DNA of 34,466 nucleotides, from positions 1 to 34,466 of the forward strand of contig CAYNQE010000007.1 in assembly GCA_964399345.1 (NCBI GenBank), given 5' to 3'. Made by a program: the position numbers and the translations under genes. Shown here one piece after another: positions 7,291 through 14,585 of this stretch (its first letter is position 1; each line of letters starts with the position of its first letter). The stretch is from UBA2100 sp964399345. Its GTDB lineage: Bacteria; Patescibacteriota; Minisyncoccia; Phycocordibacterales; UBA2100. The notes beneath the pieces were generated by a model, which saw only the letters and a program-made list of their open reading frames with translations, was not told the DNA's origin and did no database searches.

Positions 7291-7299
7291 AGTATAGCA
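7291..7299 (-). promoter_or_regulatory. Extended -10 promoter of pilM operon, leaderless
   Basis: On the minus strand TGC-TATACT is followed by six bases (TATTTA) and the pilM ATG. The -35 region is weak, as expected for an extended -10. Transcription would start at or next to the start codon. Confidence 0.65.
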
Positions 7300-7315
7300 T
7301 CAACTATTGATGCAT

Positions 7316-7891
7316 CTAAAACAGGTATATGTACAAAGTAACAGCGGTGATAACTAGAATTCCTGCCAAAGTTGCAAACCACCATATTTTTTTCATTATA
7401 ACTTCTCCATTATCTCCAAATACTTTTGCAACATATGCAACTAAAAAGTATCTAGCAAAGCGCCCCCCTACGGTTGCTATAAAAAATGCCATGAAGTTCG
7501 CTTTAGTAAATCCGGCGGATAAAACAGCTACCTTAAATGGTATCGGTGTGAAAGCCATCGTTAGTGTAAAAACAAAAACTCCTTTCTGAACTAACTCCGT
7601 AGCCTTGATCATGTGTTCTTGTAATGAGTATATCTCTATAAGCTTAATTCCTACCGTATCGTAAAGTATCGCTCCAATTACGTAACCAAATACGGCACCA
7701 GCTACTGAGGCTCCTGCTGTAATTACTGTATAGCGAATCCATCTCCTCTTATTCAAGAAAACCATCGCGGCAAGTAGTGGATCAGGCGGAATTACAAACA
7801 CGCTACTTTCTGTAAACGAAAGTATTACAAGCCATATACGGGCGTGTGCTGAATCGGCCTTCTGTTGTATCCAATCTCTAGCTTCTCTCAT
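7316..7891 (-). CDS. YqaA-like DedA/VTT-domain membrane protein
   Basis: 191 residues with about four or five hydrophobic helices and the VTT (SNARE-associated) pattern: FTESSVFVIPPDPLLAAMV near the N-terminus, a glycine-rich helix (GASVAGAVFGYVIGAILYD), FTPIPFKVAVLSAGF and GGRFARYFLVAY. These are the re-entrant-loop and GR motifs of the YqaA/DedA family. These proteins are thought to affect envelope lipid or ion homeostasis; the substrate is not established for this branch. It is the last gene of the operon DUF5652-ruvX-tRNA-binding protein-yqaA, 2 bases after the previous stop. Confidence 0.82.
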   Translation of the reverse strand: MREARDWIQQKADSAHARIWLVILSFTESSVFVIPPDPLLAAMVFLNKRRWIRYTVITAGASVAGAVFGYVIGAILYDTVGIKLIEIYSLQEHMIKATELVQKGVFVFTLTMAFTPIPFKVAVLSAGFTKANFMAFFIATVGGRFARYFLVAYVAKVFGDNGEVIMKKIWWFATLAGILVITAVTLYIYLF

Positions 7892-7893
7892 AA

Positions 7894-8226
7894 CTATTTA
7901 CCCGCAGTTCCAGGTTCTACTTCAACATCAGGATGTAATAATGCAAAAGAATCATCCCCTCCTACTGCTAAAAGCATTCCATTACTCTCAACTCCTTTAA
8001 TGCTCCTTGGTTCTAAGTTTGTAATATACGGAAGTTGCTTACCTACAAGGTCTTCTGGGTTTCGTAAGTGTGCAATGCCTGAAACTATTGTTCTATTTTC
8101 GTCTTCCCCTAAATCAACAGTACATTTAATTAACCTGTCTGTTTCGGGAACACGCTTAGCTTCTAGTATCGTTCCAATTTTTATCTCAATCTTTGCAAAG
8201 TCGTCTATTGTGATTTTATCTTTCAT
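7894..8226 (-). CDS. Stand-alone tRNA-binding (EMAP/Trbp111-like) domain protein
   Basis: The 110 residues are a single OB-fold tRNA-binding domain: FAKIEIKIGTILEAKRVPETDRLIKC, RTIVSGIAHLRNPEDLVGKQLPYITNLEPRSIKGVESNGMLLA. It matches the C-terminal domain of bacterial methionyl-tRNA synthetase, and free Trbp111/CsaA. It binds tRNA structure non-catalytically. No MetRS catalytic domain is adjacent, so it may act in trans with a short MetRS or as a free chaperone of tRNA. It lies between ruvX and yqaA. Confidence 0.87.
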   Translation of the reverse strand: MKDKITIDDFAKIEIKIGTILEAKRVPETDRLIKCTVDLGEDENRTIVSGIAHLRNPEDLVGKQLPYITNLEPRSIKGVESNGMLLAVGGDDSFALLHPDVEVEPGTAGK

Positions 8227-8233
8227 ATAAAAA

Positions 8234-8608
8234 TTATACCCTGTCGAGATAACTTTGTAATATTATGGCAGCAGCCGAGGCGTCTGCCACCGAGTCATCA
8301 TTCATTCTTTTTGCTTGAAAAGTTGACCAAAATTCTGGCTCTAAAAACATAGAAAACCCTTCTCCTTCTAATTCCTTTTGAAATTCTATTATGTTTTCCA
8401 TTATCGGGTTTTCTGTACCGTCTAAATCTTTAGAATATCCTACAACCACATCTGTTATTGAATTTGCTTTTGCAATTTCCTTTATTTGTTCGTGTGCATC
8501 TTTACTGTTTATAACAACGCTATGTGGAAATGCTAAAACGCCCGCATCGTCTGAGAGTGCGAGCCCAATTTTCTTAGTTCCATAATCTACACCTAAATAT
8601 TTTTTCAT
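8234..8608 (-). CDS. ruvX: RuvX/YqgF-like RNase H-fold nuclease
   Basis: 124 residues with the YqgF start GVDYGTKKIGLALSD (Asp near residue 8), a VVVGYSKDLDG block and the closing VADASAAAIIL, giving the acidic RNase H-fold site. The family processes pre-16S rRNA ends and has been proposed as a Holliday junction resolvase. The usual DER-T-A segment is altered to EPEFWSTFQA, keeping an acidic residue and Thr but losing Arg. It overlaps the DUF5652 gene by ATGA, suggesting translational coupling, and precedes the tRNA-binding protein. Confidence 0.83.
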   Translation of the reverse strand: MKKYLGVDYGTKKIGLALSDDAGVLAFPHSVVINSKDAHEQIKEIAKANSITDVVVGYSKDLDGTENPIMENIIEFQKELEGEGFSMFLEPEFWSTFQAKRMNDDSVADASAAAIILQSYLDRV

Positions 8609-8805
8609 TTATAACTCTTCCTTTTTGCAATTGCAAAAATATAAATAATCTCAAGAATTGCTACTGTATTTAAAACCAGTAACGCGATAAACCACCATTT
8701 TTCTCCTCTTTTTGCGGCAAGCCATAGCGCCCACCCTTTCCAGGGAAGTGCCCATAGAGCTATTAAAATAAATGCCATAGTGTTTGGTCCTAGTGTTTCT
8801 AACAT
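8605..8805 (-). CDS. DUF5652-like small membrane protein
   Basis: 66 residues with two hydrophobic helices and the signature WKGWALWLAAKRGEKWW followed by LEIIYIFAIAKRK. I recognise this as the DUF5652 type, widespread in Patescibacteria and of unknown function. It heads the operon leading into ruvX (ATGA overlap). The ATG at 8805 is supported by an extended -10 box ending 6 bases upstream. Confidence 0.82.
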   Translation of the reverse strand: MLETLGPNTMAFILIALWALPWKGWALWLAAKRGEKWWFIALLVLNTVAILEIIYIFAIAKRKSYK

Positions 8806-8811
8806 GGTTTT

Positions 8812-8820
8812 ACTATAGCA
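8812..8820 (-). promoter_or_regulatory. Extended -10 promoter, leaderless start of DUF5652-ruvX operon
   Basis: TGC-TATAGT on the minus strand, six bases (AAAACC), then the ATG at 8805. Same geometry as pilM and yvcK. Confidence 0.65.
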
Positions 8821-8841
8821 TATCTGTTAGGATACCCGCAT

Positions 8842-8925
8842 GGAGGGTTGCTCCGAATTGGTAAGGAACTTGTCTTGAAAACAAGCGGGTTTACACCCAT
8901 GAGGGTTCGAGTCCCTTGCCCTCCG
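8842..8925 (+). tRNA. tRNA-Ser (TGA anticodon)
   Basis: 84-nt class II tRNA with acceptor GGAGGGT/GCCCTCC, discriminator G, anticodon stem CTTGT/ACAAG enclosing CTTGAAA (anticodon TGA), and a long variable arm. No encoded CCA. Confidence 0.95.
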
Positions 8926-8940
8926 CAGAACAATAAAAAT

Positions 8941-8962
8941 ACCCGCGAAAGCGGGTTTTTTA
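8941..8962. terminator. Bidirectional intrinsic terminator
   Basis: ACCCGC-GAAA-GCGGGT stem-loop followed by six or more T on the plus strand (ends tRNA-Ser). TATTTTTATT follows on the minus strand, ending the yvcK-secreted protein transcript, whose stop overlaps the T run. Confidence 0.85.
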
Positions 8963-9784
8963 TTCCTCCTCTACTCTTCTAAACCTACTAATGAATAATT
9001 TCCAACCAAGGTGTCCCACACTTAAAACCAATACCAAGACGTGAACGTAAAACAACCAATCACTTTCTAACACCGCACCTACTCCTGAGGCTCCAACGGC
9101 TGCAAGTTGATGTTCCCTCTTCTTTCCTTCTTCAGCCTTTGTTAAATTTCCTTTATTCTGAAGCTCTTCGAGTGATTCTCTTGACTCTTCTTCATATTCC
9201 CTCATTACAGTAGCACCTCTTTCTCTTACATCATTTATCGAAGTAAGTATTGAGCTTGTTGCAACTTTGTTTTTAGTTATTTTTTGAATTAGCTGCTTAC
9301 TCACATTGCTAACACTTTCTTCCTGTTTAACTAACGGCTCTGTATCATCCGCATCACTAATTCCATCATTATCGTCATCAGTATCTCTAGTATCTTCAAT
9401 ACCGTCCCCATCACTGTCTTTAACAACAATGATTATTGCACCTGTTAATTCTAAGGATGTTACTTCTGATTCATTGTTTGCGGTAAAGTGCATATTTACC
9501 TTATGTGGGCCTGCAGAGAATTTATACGGAATACCCACCCTTGTTATATCCCCTCTTTTTACAACAACGTCCTCGGCAACGACTGCCTCCCCGTCGACAA
9601 AGAGTGTTGCAATACCCTGAATCTGTTCGTCGGTTTGATTATGAACGACTGAATACACCGACGTCTCCTTAAAATCTGTTACGGGAGTGGTTTCAAACCA
9701 AATTCCACTTACCAATCCAGCACTGTTGGCTGATGCCATTACAGGAAACATTAATACACAGATTATTAGAAGTATTTTATTCAT
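8960..9784 (-). CDS. Secreted, C-terminally anchored protein with calcium-binding type 3 repeats
   Basis: 274 residues. Residues 1-19 are a signal peptide ending ASA. The next ~100 form a beta-rich domain resembling CARDB/Ig-like adhesion modules. DSDGDGIEDTRDTDDDNDG then DADDTEP near residues 123-148 are thrombospondin type 3-like Asp-rich calcium motifs. A charged helical stretch (~170-225) leads to one transmembrane helix (~240-262) and a basic tail. It is therefore displayed outside the membrane, anchored at the C-terminus. The gene overlaps the end of yvcK by 8 bases. Partner or ligand unknown. Confidence 0.78.
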   Translation of the reverse strand: MNKILLIICVLMFPVMASANSAGLVSGIWFETTPVTDFKETSVYSVVHNQTDEQIQGIATLFVDGEAVVAEDVVVKRGDITRVGIPYKFSAGPHKVNMHFTANNESEVTSLELTGAIIIVVKDSDGDGIEDTRDTDDDNDGISDADDTEPLVKQEESVSNVSKQLIQKITKNKVATSSILTSINDVRERGATVMREYEEESRESLEELQNKGNLTKAEEGKKREHQLAAVGASGVGAVLESDWLFYVHVLVLVLSVGHLGWKLFISRFRRVEEE

Positions 9785-10730
9785 TGTCTTTCATATACTC
9801 TACAACAGCACTGGACAATTTGTCACTATCGTGACGGATAAAATGTTTTTCTTCATCTACTAAAAGATCTTTCCCAATTACTAAACGATCATTGTCTCTC
9901 TCAACTTCAACAATCGTATCTTCACCCTCTTGTTCTTCATATTTGGAGATTAATTCTTCCTTTGGTTCTTGAGTGTTGTAAATAACAACATCTACACTCC
10001 TGCCAAGAAGATAGCCTTCAATAAATTTAGCAAAGTCTTGGGCTGTGAACCCATCAGTCAATCCTTTTTTATTAGTTATGTTGGCAATAACAACTATCTT
10101 CGCTTTTGTGTTTTTAAGTGCTTCTGGTATTCCATTAACCAAAAGATTAGGGATAATGCTTCCATATATATCACCGGGACCAATTACAACAAAGTCTGTT
10201 TTAGAAATTGCATCGAGTGCATCTTCGTTTGCTTCAACCTCATGATTGAAAGAAATTCCCCTAACGCCATTTTCTCTAACCTCTTCGTTGTCATCTAACT
10301 TATTCTCCCCTTGTAATGAAACTCCATTATTTAATTCAACAACTAGCCTGACATCTTCCCTTGTCACTGGGATAACTTTTCCGTATACATTTAGAATCTT
10401 CCCTGCAACTTCTACTGCCTCAATGAAACTACCCGTAACCTTCTCAAGGGCAGATAGAAATAAATTACCTGCATTGTGTCCTTCTAATTTTCCGTTTGTG
10501 AATCTGTAGTTAAATAGATCCCTAACCTCAGGCGAGGCTTGGGCTAAAGCCGCAAGACACTTACGGACATCACCAGGCGGCAGTACACCAAGCTCGTCTC
10601 TTAGTACACCGGTAGAGCCTCCGTCGTCTGTCATACTTACAATTGCAGAAATATCTAAGGGGTATTTTTTTAACCCAGACAGGAGTACAAAACTTCCAGT
10701 GCCACCACCAATTGTTACTACACTCTTCAT
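9777..10730 (-). CDS. yvcK: YvcK/CofD-like protein (gluconeogenesis factor family)
   Basis: 317 residues beginning VVTIGGGTGSFVLLSGLKKY, then MTDDGGSTGVLRDELGVLPPGDVRKCLAAL, the diagnostic N-terminal blocks, and FVVIGPGDIYGSIIPNLLV in the middle. Homologues bind UDP-sugars and influence carbon use, cell shape and peptidoglycan synthesis in Gram-positives; they are relatives of CofD. Length fits the short form. The ATG at 10730 has a TGC-TAGTAT extended -10 box ending 6 bases upstream. Confidence 0.9.
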   Translation of the reverse strand: MKSVVTIGGGTGSFVLLSGLKKYPLDISAIVSMTDDGGSTGVLRDELGVLPPGDVRKCLAALAQASPEVRDLFNYRFTNGKLEGHNAGNLFLSALEKVTGSFIEAVEVAGKILNVYGKVIPVTREDVRLVVELNNGVSLQGENKLDDNEEVRENGVRGISFNHEVEANEDALDAISKTDFVVIGPGDIYGSIIPNLLVNGIPEALKNTKAKIVVIANITNKKGLTDGFTAQDFAKFIEGYLLGRSVDVVIYNTQEPKEELISKYEEQEGEDTIVEVERDNDRLVIGKDLLVDEEKHFIRHDSDKLSSAVVEYMKDNE

Positions 10731-10736
10731 ATGGAA

Positions 10737-10745
10737 ATACTAGCA
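10737..10745 (-). promoter_or_regulatory. Extended -10 promoter of yvcK, leaderless
   Basis: TGC-TAGTAT, six bases (TTCCAT), ATG at 10730 on the minus strand. Divergent from the pilin promoter 12 bp away. Confidence 0.65.
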
Positions 10746-10756
10746 CAAGAGAGAGA

Positions 10757-10785
10757 TTGAATACTTGAGAGTATCTCTATACAAT
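10757..10785 (+). promoter_or_regulatory. Promoter of pilin gene, leaderless
   Basis: TTGAAT (10757-10762), 17-base spacer, TACAAT (10780-10785), then six bases (ATATAC) and the ATG at 10792. No Shine-Dalgarno. Confidence 0.65.
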
Positions 10786-10791
10786 ATATAC

Positions 10792-11199
10792 ATGAAGAAG
10801 CGAGGCTTTACCCTAATTGAACTTTTAGTTGTTATGGCAATAATAGCGATGCTGGCATCCGTTGTACTTGCCACTTTAACAACAATGCAGACCAAGTCTC
10901 GTGATACTCGTAGGCTAGAAGATGTTAATCAGTTGAAAAACGCCCTTTCCTTGTATTATATTGATAATAACGGGTTTCCTTTGGAGTCCACAGCAATTAA
11001 CATAGACGGAAGCGACGATCTTACCTCTGCTCTGGTTGCCGCTGGTGCAATATCAGCCTTTGCAGGAGATCCTAATACACCAATATACGACTATACATAC
11101 CAATCCCAAGGAGTTGCCTCTTACACAATAACTTTCTGTTTAGAAACAGACTCCATACCTAATTACTCTCAAGGCTGTGGAAATACTATATCCCCTTAA
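10792..11199 (+). CDS. Type IV pilin-like protein with prepilin cleavage site
   Basis: 135 residues beginning MKKRGFTLIELLVVMAIIAM. This is the class III prepilin signal: a short basic leader, cleavage after Gly, Phe at +1, Glu at +5 of the mature protein, then a hydrophobic helix. A globular domain with a GDPN-type segment and two C-terminal cysteines (ITFCLE and SQGCGNT) follows, likely a D-region disulfide. It would be processed by a PilD-type peptidase (not in this window) and assembled by the PilB/PilMNO machinery. I chose 10792 over a TTG nine codons upstream because the leader and leaderless promoter fit it. Confidence 0.9.
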   Translation: MKKRGFTLIELLVVMAIIAMLASVVLATLTTMQTKSRDTRRLEDVNQLKNALSLYYIDNNGFPLESTAINIDGSDDLTSALVAAGAISAFAGDPNTPIYDYTYQSQGVASYTITFCLETDSIPNYSQGCGNTISP

Positions 11200-11201
11200 G
11201 T

Positions 11202-11663
11202 ATGCAAAAAGACATCTCTTGGAAAGCCTACGAGCACTCGCACTCAGAAAAAGGACCTGATTGGTTTTGGGCACTGGGAATAATTGCAGTCTCAAGCGCA
11301 GTTGTTGCAATTCTATTTAAAAATTTCTTTTTTGCTCTTCTTATAATAATAGGATCATTCACTATGGCTATGCTTTCAGCAAAACCACCAAAGGAATTGG
11401 AGTTTTCTCTAACACCTCAAGGAATATTAATTGATGAGTCCTTGTTTCCATACAAGATGCTCGTTGCTTTTTGGATTGAAGATCGCGGAACAGAAAGCCC
11501 TACCTTAATAGTAGACGCCCGGAGATTTATGGTTCCACATATTATTGTGACTCTCGAGGACACTGATGCTGAACAAATTCATTCATATTTAAGCGAATAT
11601 TTACCAGAGGAAGAACTAAGTGAGCCCCTGGGTCAAAAAATACTAGAAAGACTTGGAGTTTAG
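11202..11663 (+). CDS. Two-helix membrane protein with PH-like C-terminal domain
   Basis: 153 residues: an N-terminal WKAYEHSHSEKGPDWFWALG segment, two hydrophobic helices (~22-40 and 43-60), then a soluble beta-rich domain (FSLTPQGILIDESLFPY...) with a closing helix, resembling bacterial PH-like domains. It is a conserved hypothetical in Patescibacteria as far as I recall. It starts 2 bases after the pilin, so probably in the same transcript. Function unknown. Confidence 0.72.
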   Translation: MQKDISWKAYEHSHSEKGPDWFWALGIIAVSSAVVAILFKNFFFALLIIIGSFTMAMLSAKPPKELEFSLTPQGILIDESLFPYKMLVAFWIEDRGTESPTLIVDARRFMVPHIIVTLEDTDAEQIHSYLSEYLPEEELSEPLGQKILERLGV

Positions 11664-11683
11664 TTGTATAGTAGCGTCGAACT

Positions 11684-11755
11684 GCTCTCGTAGTTCAACG
11701 GATAGAATGGTGGTTTGCGGAACCATTGATACAGGTTCGATTCCTGTCGAGAGCA
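11684..11755 (+). tRNA. tRNA-Arg (GCG anticodon)
   Basis: Acceptor GCTCTCG/CGAGAGC, discriminator A, T-stem ACAGG/CCTGT with TTCGATT. The anticodon stem GTGGT/ACCAT encloses TTGCGGA, giving anticodon GCG (reads CGC, CGT). A20, an arginine identity base, is present in the D-loop. Most bacteria use ACG (deaminated to ICG) here, so a GCG form is unusual. No encoded CCA. Confidence 0.87.
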
Positions 11756-11764
11756 CATAAAAAG

Positions 11765-12382
11765 TTATTTGGATAACTCACAAACCTTATATCGCTTTGC
11801 CATTCCTGGCACTTCTTTGCATGTGCAACTAAGTTCGGCTTGATGTGCAAATTTAACTAAATCTTTTTCTCTGTAGTGGTCGACGTATCCTCTCACTCCT
11901 GTTATCTTTTCGAGACAATTCCAAAGTATTTCTTGAGGCCTAGAATTTGCAATAACATCCGCGATTACAATTCGCCCATTTGTACGTACCAAACCAGCTA
12001 AAGTTTCAATAGCTTCTCTTTTTTTAGAAAAATGATGAAATGCCATCATAATAGTTATTAAATCAAAAGAATCTTCCTCAAATACAAGAGAATCAATATC
12101 TCCTTCTGTGATTTTAGCCCTTTCTTTTAACTTATCTTTTGCTGCCTCCACCATCTTTGGAGATAAATCTACTCCAAATAAATTTAGAGTTGGGTCGCTT
12201 TTGGAAACTAAGTCAAGAAAGTCAGCAGGGCCGCATGCAATATCTAAAATATCACGAATATTTTTCCCTGAAACAAACTCTTCACAGATCTGACTGTGCA
12301 TTTTAAAAAACCTAACCCCTGCATATCTCCTATACAAAAAAGATGCAATTCCTTTTGACCAAAATTTCCTTGTTTTATTCAC
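11765..12382 (-). CDS. Class I SAM-dependent methyltransferase
   Basis: 205 residues with the Rossmann SAM-binding motif ILDIACGPADFLDL (motif I), LFGVDLSPKMVEAAKDKL (motif II with acidic residue) and FDLITIMMAFHHF (motif IV). This is the UbiE/Methyltransf_11 type. The substrate cannot be told; small molecules, lipids or quinone precursors are possible, though quinone synthesis is rare in this phylum. The reading begins with GTG at 12382; no better ATG start is nearby. Leftward, between tRNA-Arg and rpsT. Confidence 0.8.
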   Translation of the reverse strand: MNKTRKFWSKGIASFLYRRYAGVRFFKMHSQICEEFVSGKNIRDILDIACGPADFLDLVSKSDPTLNLFGVDLSPKMVEAAKDKLKERAKITEGDIDSLVFEEDSFDLITIMMAFHHFSKKREAIETLAGLVRTNGRIVIADVIANSRPQEILWNCLEKITGVRGYVDHYREKDLVKFAHQAELSCTCKEVPGMAKRYKVCELSK

Positions 12383-12432
12383 ATTAGTTAAACTGTATTA
12401 ACAAAACACAAGCCTGTCTTTAAGATTTTTGT

Positions 12433-12693
12433 TTATACGTTTGCAATAGATTTAGAAATTCTTGATTTCTTTCGATTAGCGGTATTCTTTTTAAGAAGGC
12501 CTCGCTTCTCTGCCTTATCAATAGTTTTAAAAACAGTTGGAAGAATCTCTTCTGCTCCCTTCTTGTCTTTGTTTCCAACAAGCTCACCTACCTTTTTAAT
12601 AGATGCTTTCATGGCACGAACACTACGCACGTTAAACACGCGCTTAGCCTCTGCTTGCCTTGCTGATTTTTTTCCTGATTTACTTGTTGCCAT
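12433..12693 (-). CDS. rpsT: Ribosomal protein bS20
   Basis: 86 residues from ATG 12693: MATSKSGKKSARQAEAKRVF, then RAMKASIKKVGELV, TIDKAEKRGLLKKNTANRKKSRIS. This is the basic helical 30S protein bS20, with its conserved C-terminal KNTAnRKKSR motif. The upstream in-frame extension of 12 hydrophobic residues is not part of the family, so the later ATG is chosen. A TAATAT-like box lies 8 bases upstream. Divergent from ruvA. Confidence 0.93.
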   Translation of the reverse strand: MATSKSGKKSARQAEAKRVFNVRSVRAMKASIKKVGELVGNKDKKGAEEILPTVFKTIDKAEKRGLLKKNTANRKKSRISKSIANV

Positions 12694-12740
12694 AAATGGG
12701 TATATTACAAAATATATGGCAAAAAACAAGCCCTTCGGGG

Positions 12741-12746
12741 TATACT
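12741..12746 (+). promoter_or_regulatory. -10 box of leaderless ruvA
   Basis: TATACT, then six bases (AACCCT), then ATG 12753. This geometry selects the start at 12753 over the longer in-frame reading. Confidence 0.6.
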
Positions 12747-12752
12747 AACCCT

Positions 12753-13316
12753 ATGTTCATACAATTAACAGGTAAGGTGGCTTTAAAAGACCCTGAATAT
12801 ATGGTTCTTGATGTTCAAGGTGTTGGCTACAAAGTACTTGTAAGTCCAGACACATTGGCAAATTCACCGGAAAACGAAGAAACTACTCTTTGGACGCATC
12901 TTGCAGTACGCGAAACGTCACTAGATATATACGGCTTTAGAAGCAGAGAAGATCTTGAATTCTTTGAAATGTTAATTGGAGTTTCAGGAGTTGGACCAAA
13001 GTCGGCACTAGGAATACTCTCCCTTGCAGACACAGCAACACTAATGAGCGCTATCGCACAAAGCGATGATTCGTATCTAACTAAGGTATCAGGAATCGGT
13101 GCAAAGAGTGCTAAGAAAATAATTCTTGAACTTGGTGACAAGGTTGGAAAAAGTGTTCATGATCCATCCTTAAAGGAAGACATGGACGCAATGGAAGCAC
13201 TCGCCACAATGGGATATTCTCTAGCTGAGTCTAGAAACGCACTTAAAGAAGTTCCTAGAGACATAACGGGTGCAAGTGAGAGATTGAAGCTGGCTTTAAA
13301 AATTCTCTCTTCTTAG
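12753..13316 (+). CDS. ruvA: Holliday junction DNA helicase subunit RuvA
   Basis: 187 residues in the normal three-domain order: N-terminal OB fold (MFIQLTGKVALKDPEYMVLD, GVGYKVLVSP), two helix-hairpin-helix motifs (LIGVSGVGPKSALGIL and LTKVSGIGAKSAKKIILEL), and a C-terminal RuvB-contact domain (DAMEALATMGYSLAESRNAL). The tetramer binds four-way junctions and loads RuvB. Upstream in-frame sequence is unlike RuvA, and the leaderless -10 box fits ATG 12753. One base separates it from the next gene. Confidence 0.95.
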   Translation: MFIQLTGKVALKDPEYMVLDVQGVGYKVLVSPDTLANSPENEETTLWTHLAVRETSLDIYGFRSREDLEFFEMLIGVSGVGPKSALGILSLADTATLMSAIAQSDDSYLTKVSGIGAKSAKKIILELGDKVGKSVHDPSLKEDMDAMEALATMGYSLAESRNALKEVPRDITGASERLKLALKILSS

Positions 13317-13317
13317 T

Positions 13318-14583
13318 ATGCTGATGTTTATTAAAAAGTTTATCCCTACAAAGATATTTAATACACTCTCCCCTACTTATCACCGGATGCTCGTGGTTTT
13401 CGGAATATTAGTATACCGACAACCTTCTAAAAAAATTAAAATAGCTGCAGTTACCGGAACAAAAGGAAAATCAAGTGTATGTGAATTTATAAACTCAATA
13501 TTAGAGTCTAGTGGCCAAAAGACAGCGCTCGCCAGCACCATACGTTTTAAAATTGGAGACGAGAATAATGCAAACAAGTTGAAGATGACAATGCCTGGAA
13601 GGTTTTTTATGCATCGCTTCCTAAGAAAGGCAGTTAACTCTAAGTGTGACTGGGCGATCATTGAAATGACTTCCGAAGGAACAAAACAATTCCGCCACAT
13701 TGGTATTCATATTGACGCCCTTGTTTTTACAAACATCGCACGTGAACACATCGAGGCCCACGGATCATTTGAGAAGTATGTTGAGGCAAAATTTAAAATC
13801 GGAAACTCTTTAGTTAAATCAAAAAAACGTCCCCGCTTAATTGTCGCCAATGAAGACGATGAGTACGGAACTGACTTCCTGTCATTAAAAGTGGAAGAAT
13901 CGTATCCGTATGGACTAGATTACGCAAAACCATACTCAACAGACGAGGAAGGCTCTGTTATGACTTTCATGGGAGTTAATATTGCCTCCCCCATTCCAGG
14001 GACTTTCACAATATCTAACATGTTAGCTGCTGCTGTTTTTGCAAAAGCAATTCAAGTAGATATGGATCATATAAAGACAGGTCTTGAAAACGTAACTCTA
14101 ATACCAGGGCGTGTTGAAAGAGTAGACGAGGGGCAGGATTTTGATGTGGTTGTTGATTACGCACACACTGTGGAGTCTTTAGAGAGTTTGTATCAAGCAT
14201 TTCCAAGAAAGAAAAAAATATGTGTACTAGGAAACACTGGCGGAGGCCGCGATACGTGGAAGCGTCCTAAAATGGCGGCGGTTGCTGAAAAATATTGTGA
14301 AGAAGTAATATTAACTAACGAAGATCCTTACGACGAAGACCCGAAGGCAATAATAGACGAAATGGCTGGAGGAATGAACGAAAAACCAAAAATAATTATG
14401 GACAGAAAAAGTGCAATAAATGCTGCAATATCTAGCGCAACAAAGAGCGATGTTGTTTTAATAACAGGAAAAGGAACTGACCCATACATAATGGAGGCAA
14501 ACAACAAAAAAACTCCTTGGAGTGACTCCAAAGTGGCAAGAGAAGAGCTAAAGAATATTATTGAGAGAGCTGATACTATATAG
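13318..14583 (+). CDS. Mur-ligase-family enzyme, MurE-like but lacking the N-terminal domain
   Basis: 421 residues. The ATP-grasping central domain starts almost at once: VTGTKGKSS at 45-53, MTSEGTKQF and FTNIAREHIEAHGSFEKY near 116-150. Then come the C-terminal ligase blocks PGRVERVDEG, VDYAHTVESLESLY, GNTGGGRDTWKRP, LTNEDPYDEDP and ITGKGTDPYI. These are MurE-type (UDP-MurNAc-dipeptide:amino acid ligase). MurE normally has ~90 more N-terminal residues forming the UDP-MurNAc domain; here only ~40 precede the P-loop. The DNPR specificity motif reads EDPY. It may be a divergent MurE or a ligase with another substrate. Upstream overlap with ruvA is one base apart. Confidence 0.82.
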   Translation: MLMFIKKFIPTKIFNTLSPTYHRMLVVFGILVYRQPSKKIKIAAVTGTKGKSSVCEFINSILESSGQKTALASTIRFKIGDENNANKLKMTMPGRFFMHRFLRKAVNSKCDWAIIEMTSEGTKQFRHIGIHIDALVFTNIAREHIEAHGSFEKYVEAKFKIGNSLVKSKKRPRLIVANEDDEYGTDFLSLKVEESYPYGLDYAKPYSTDEEGSVMTFMGVNIASPIPGTFTISNMLAAAVFAKAIQVDMDHIKTGLENVTLIPGRVERVDEGQDFDVVVDYAHTVESLESLYQAFPRKKKICVLGNTGGGRDTWKRPKMAAVAEKYCEEVILTNEDPYDEDPKAIIDEMAGGMNEKPKIIMDRKSAINAAISSATKSDVVLITGKGTDPYIMEANNKKTPWSDSKVAREELKNIIERADTI

Positions 14584-14585
14584 CT

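Noticed and set aside
12696..12752. 19-residue N-terminal extension of RuvA
   Set aside because: It does not resemble RuvA and covers the -10 box that fits a leaderless start at 12753.
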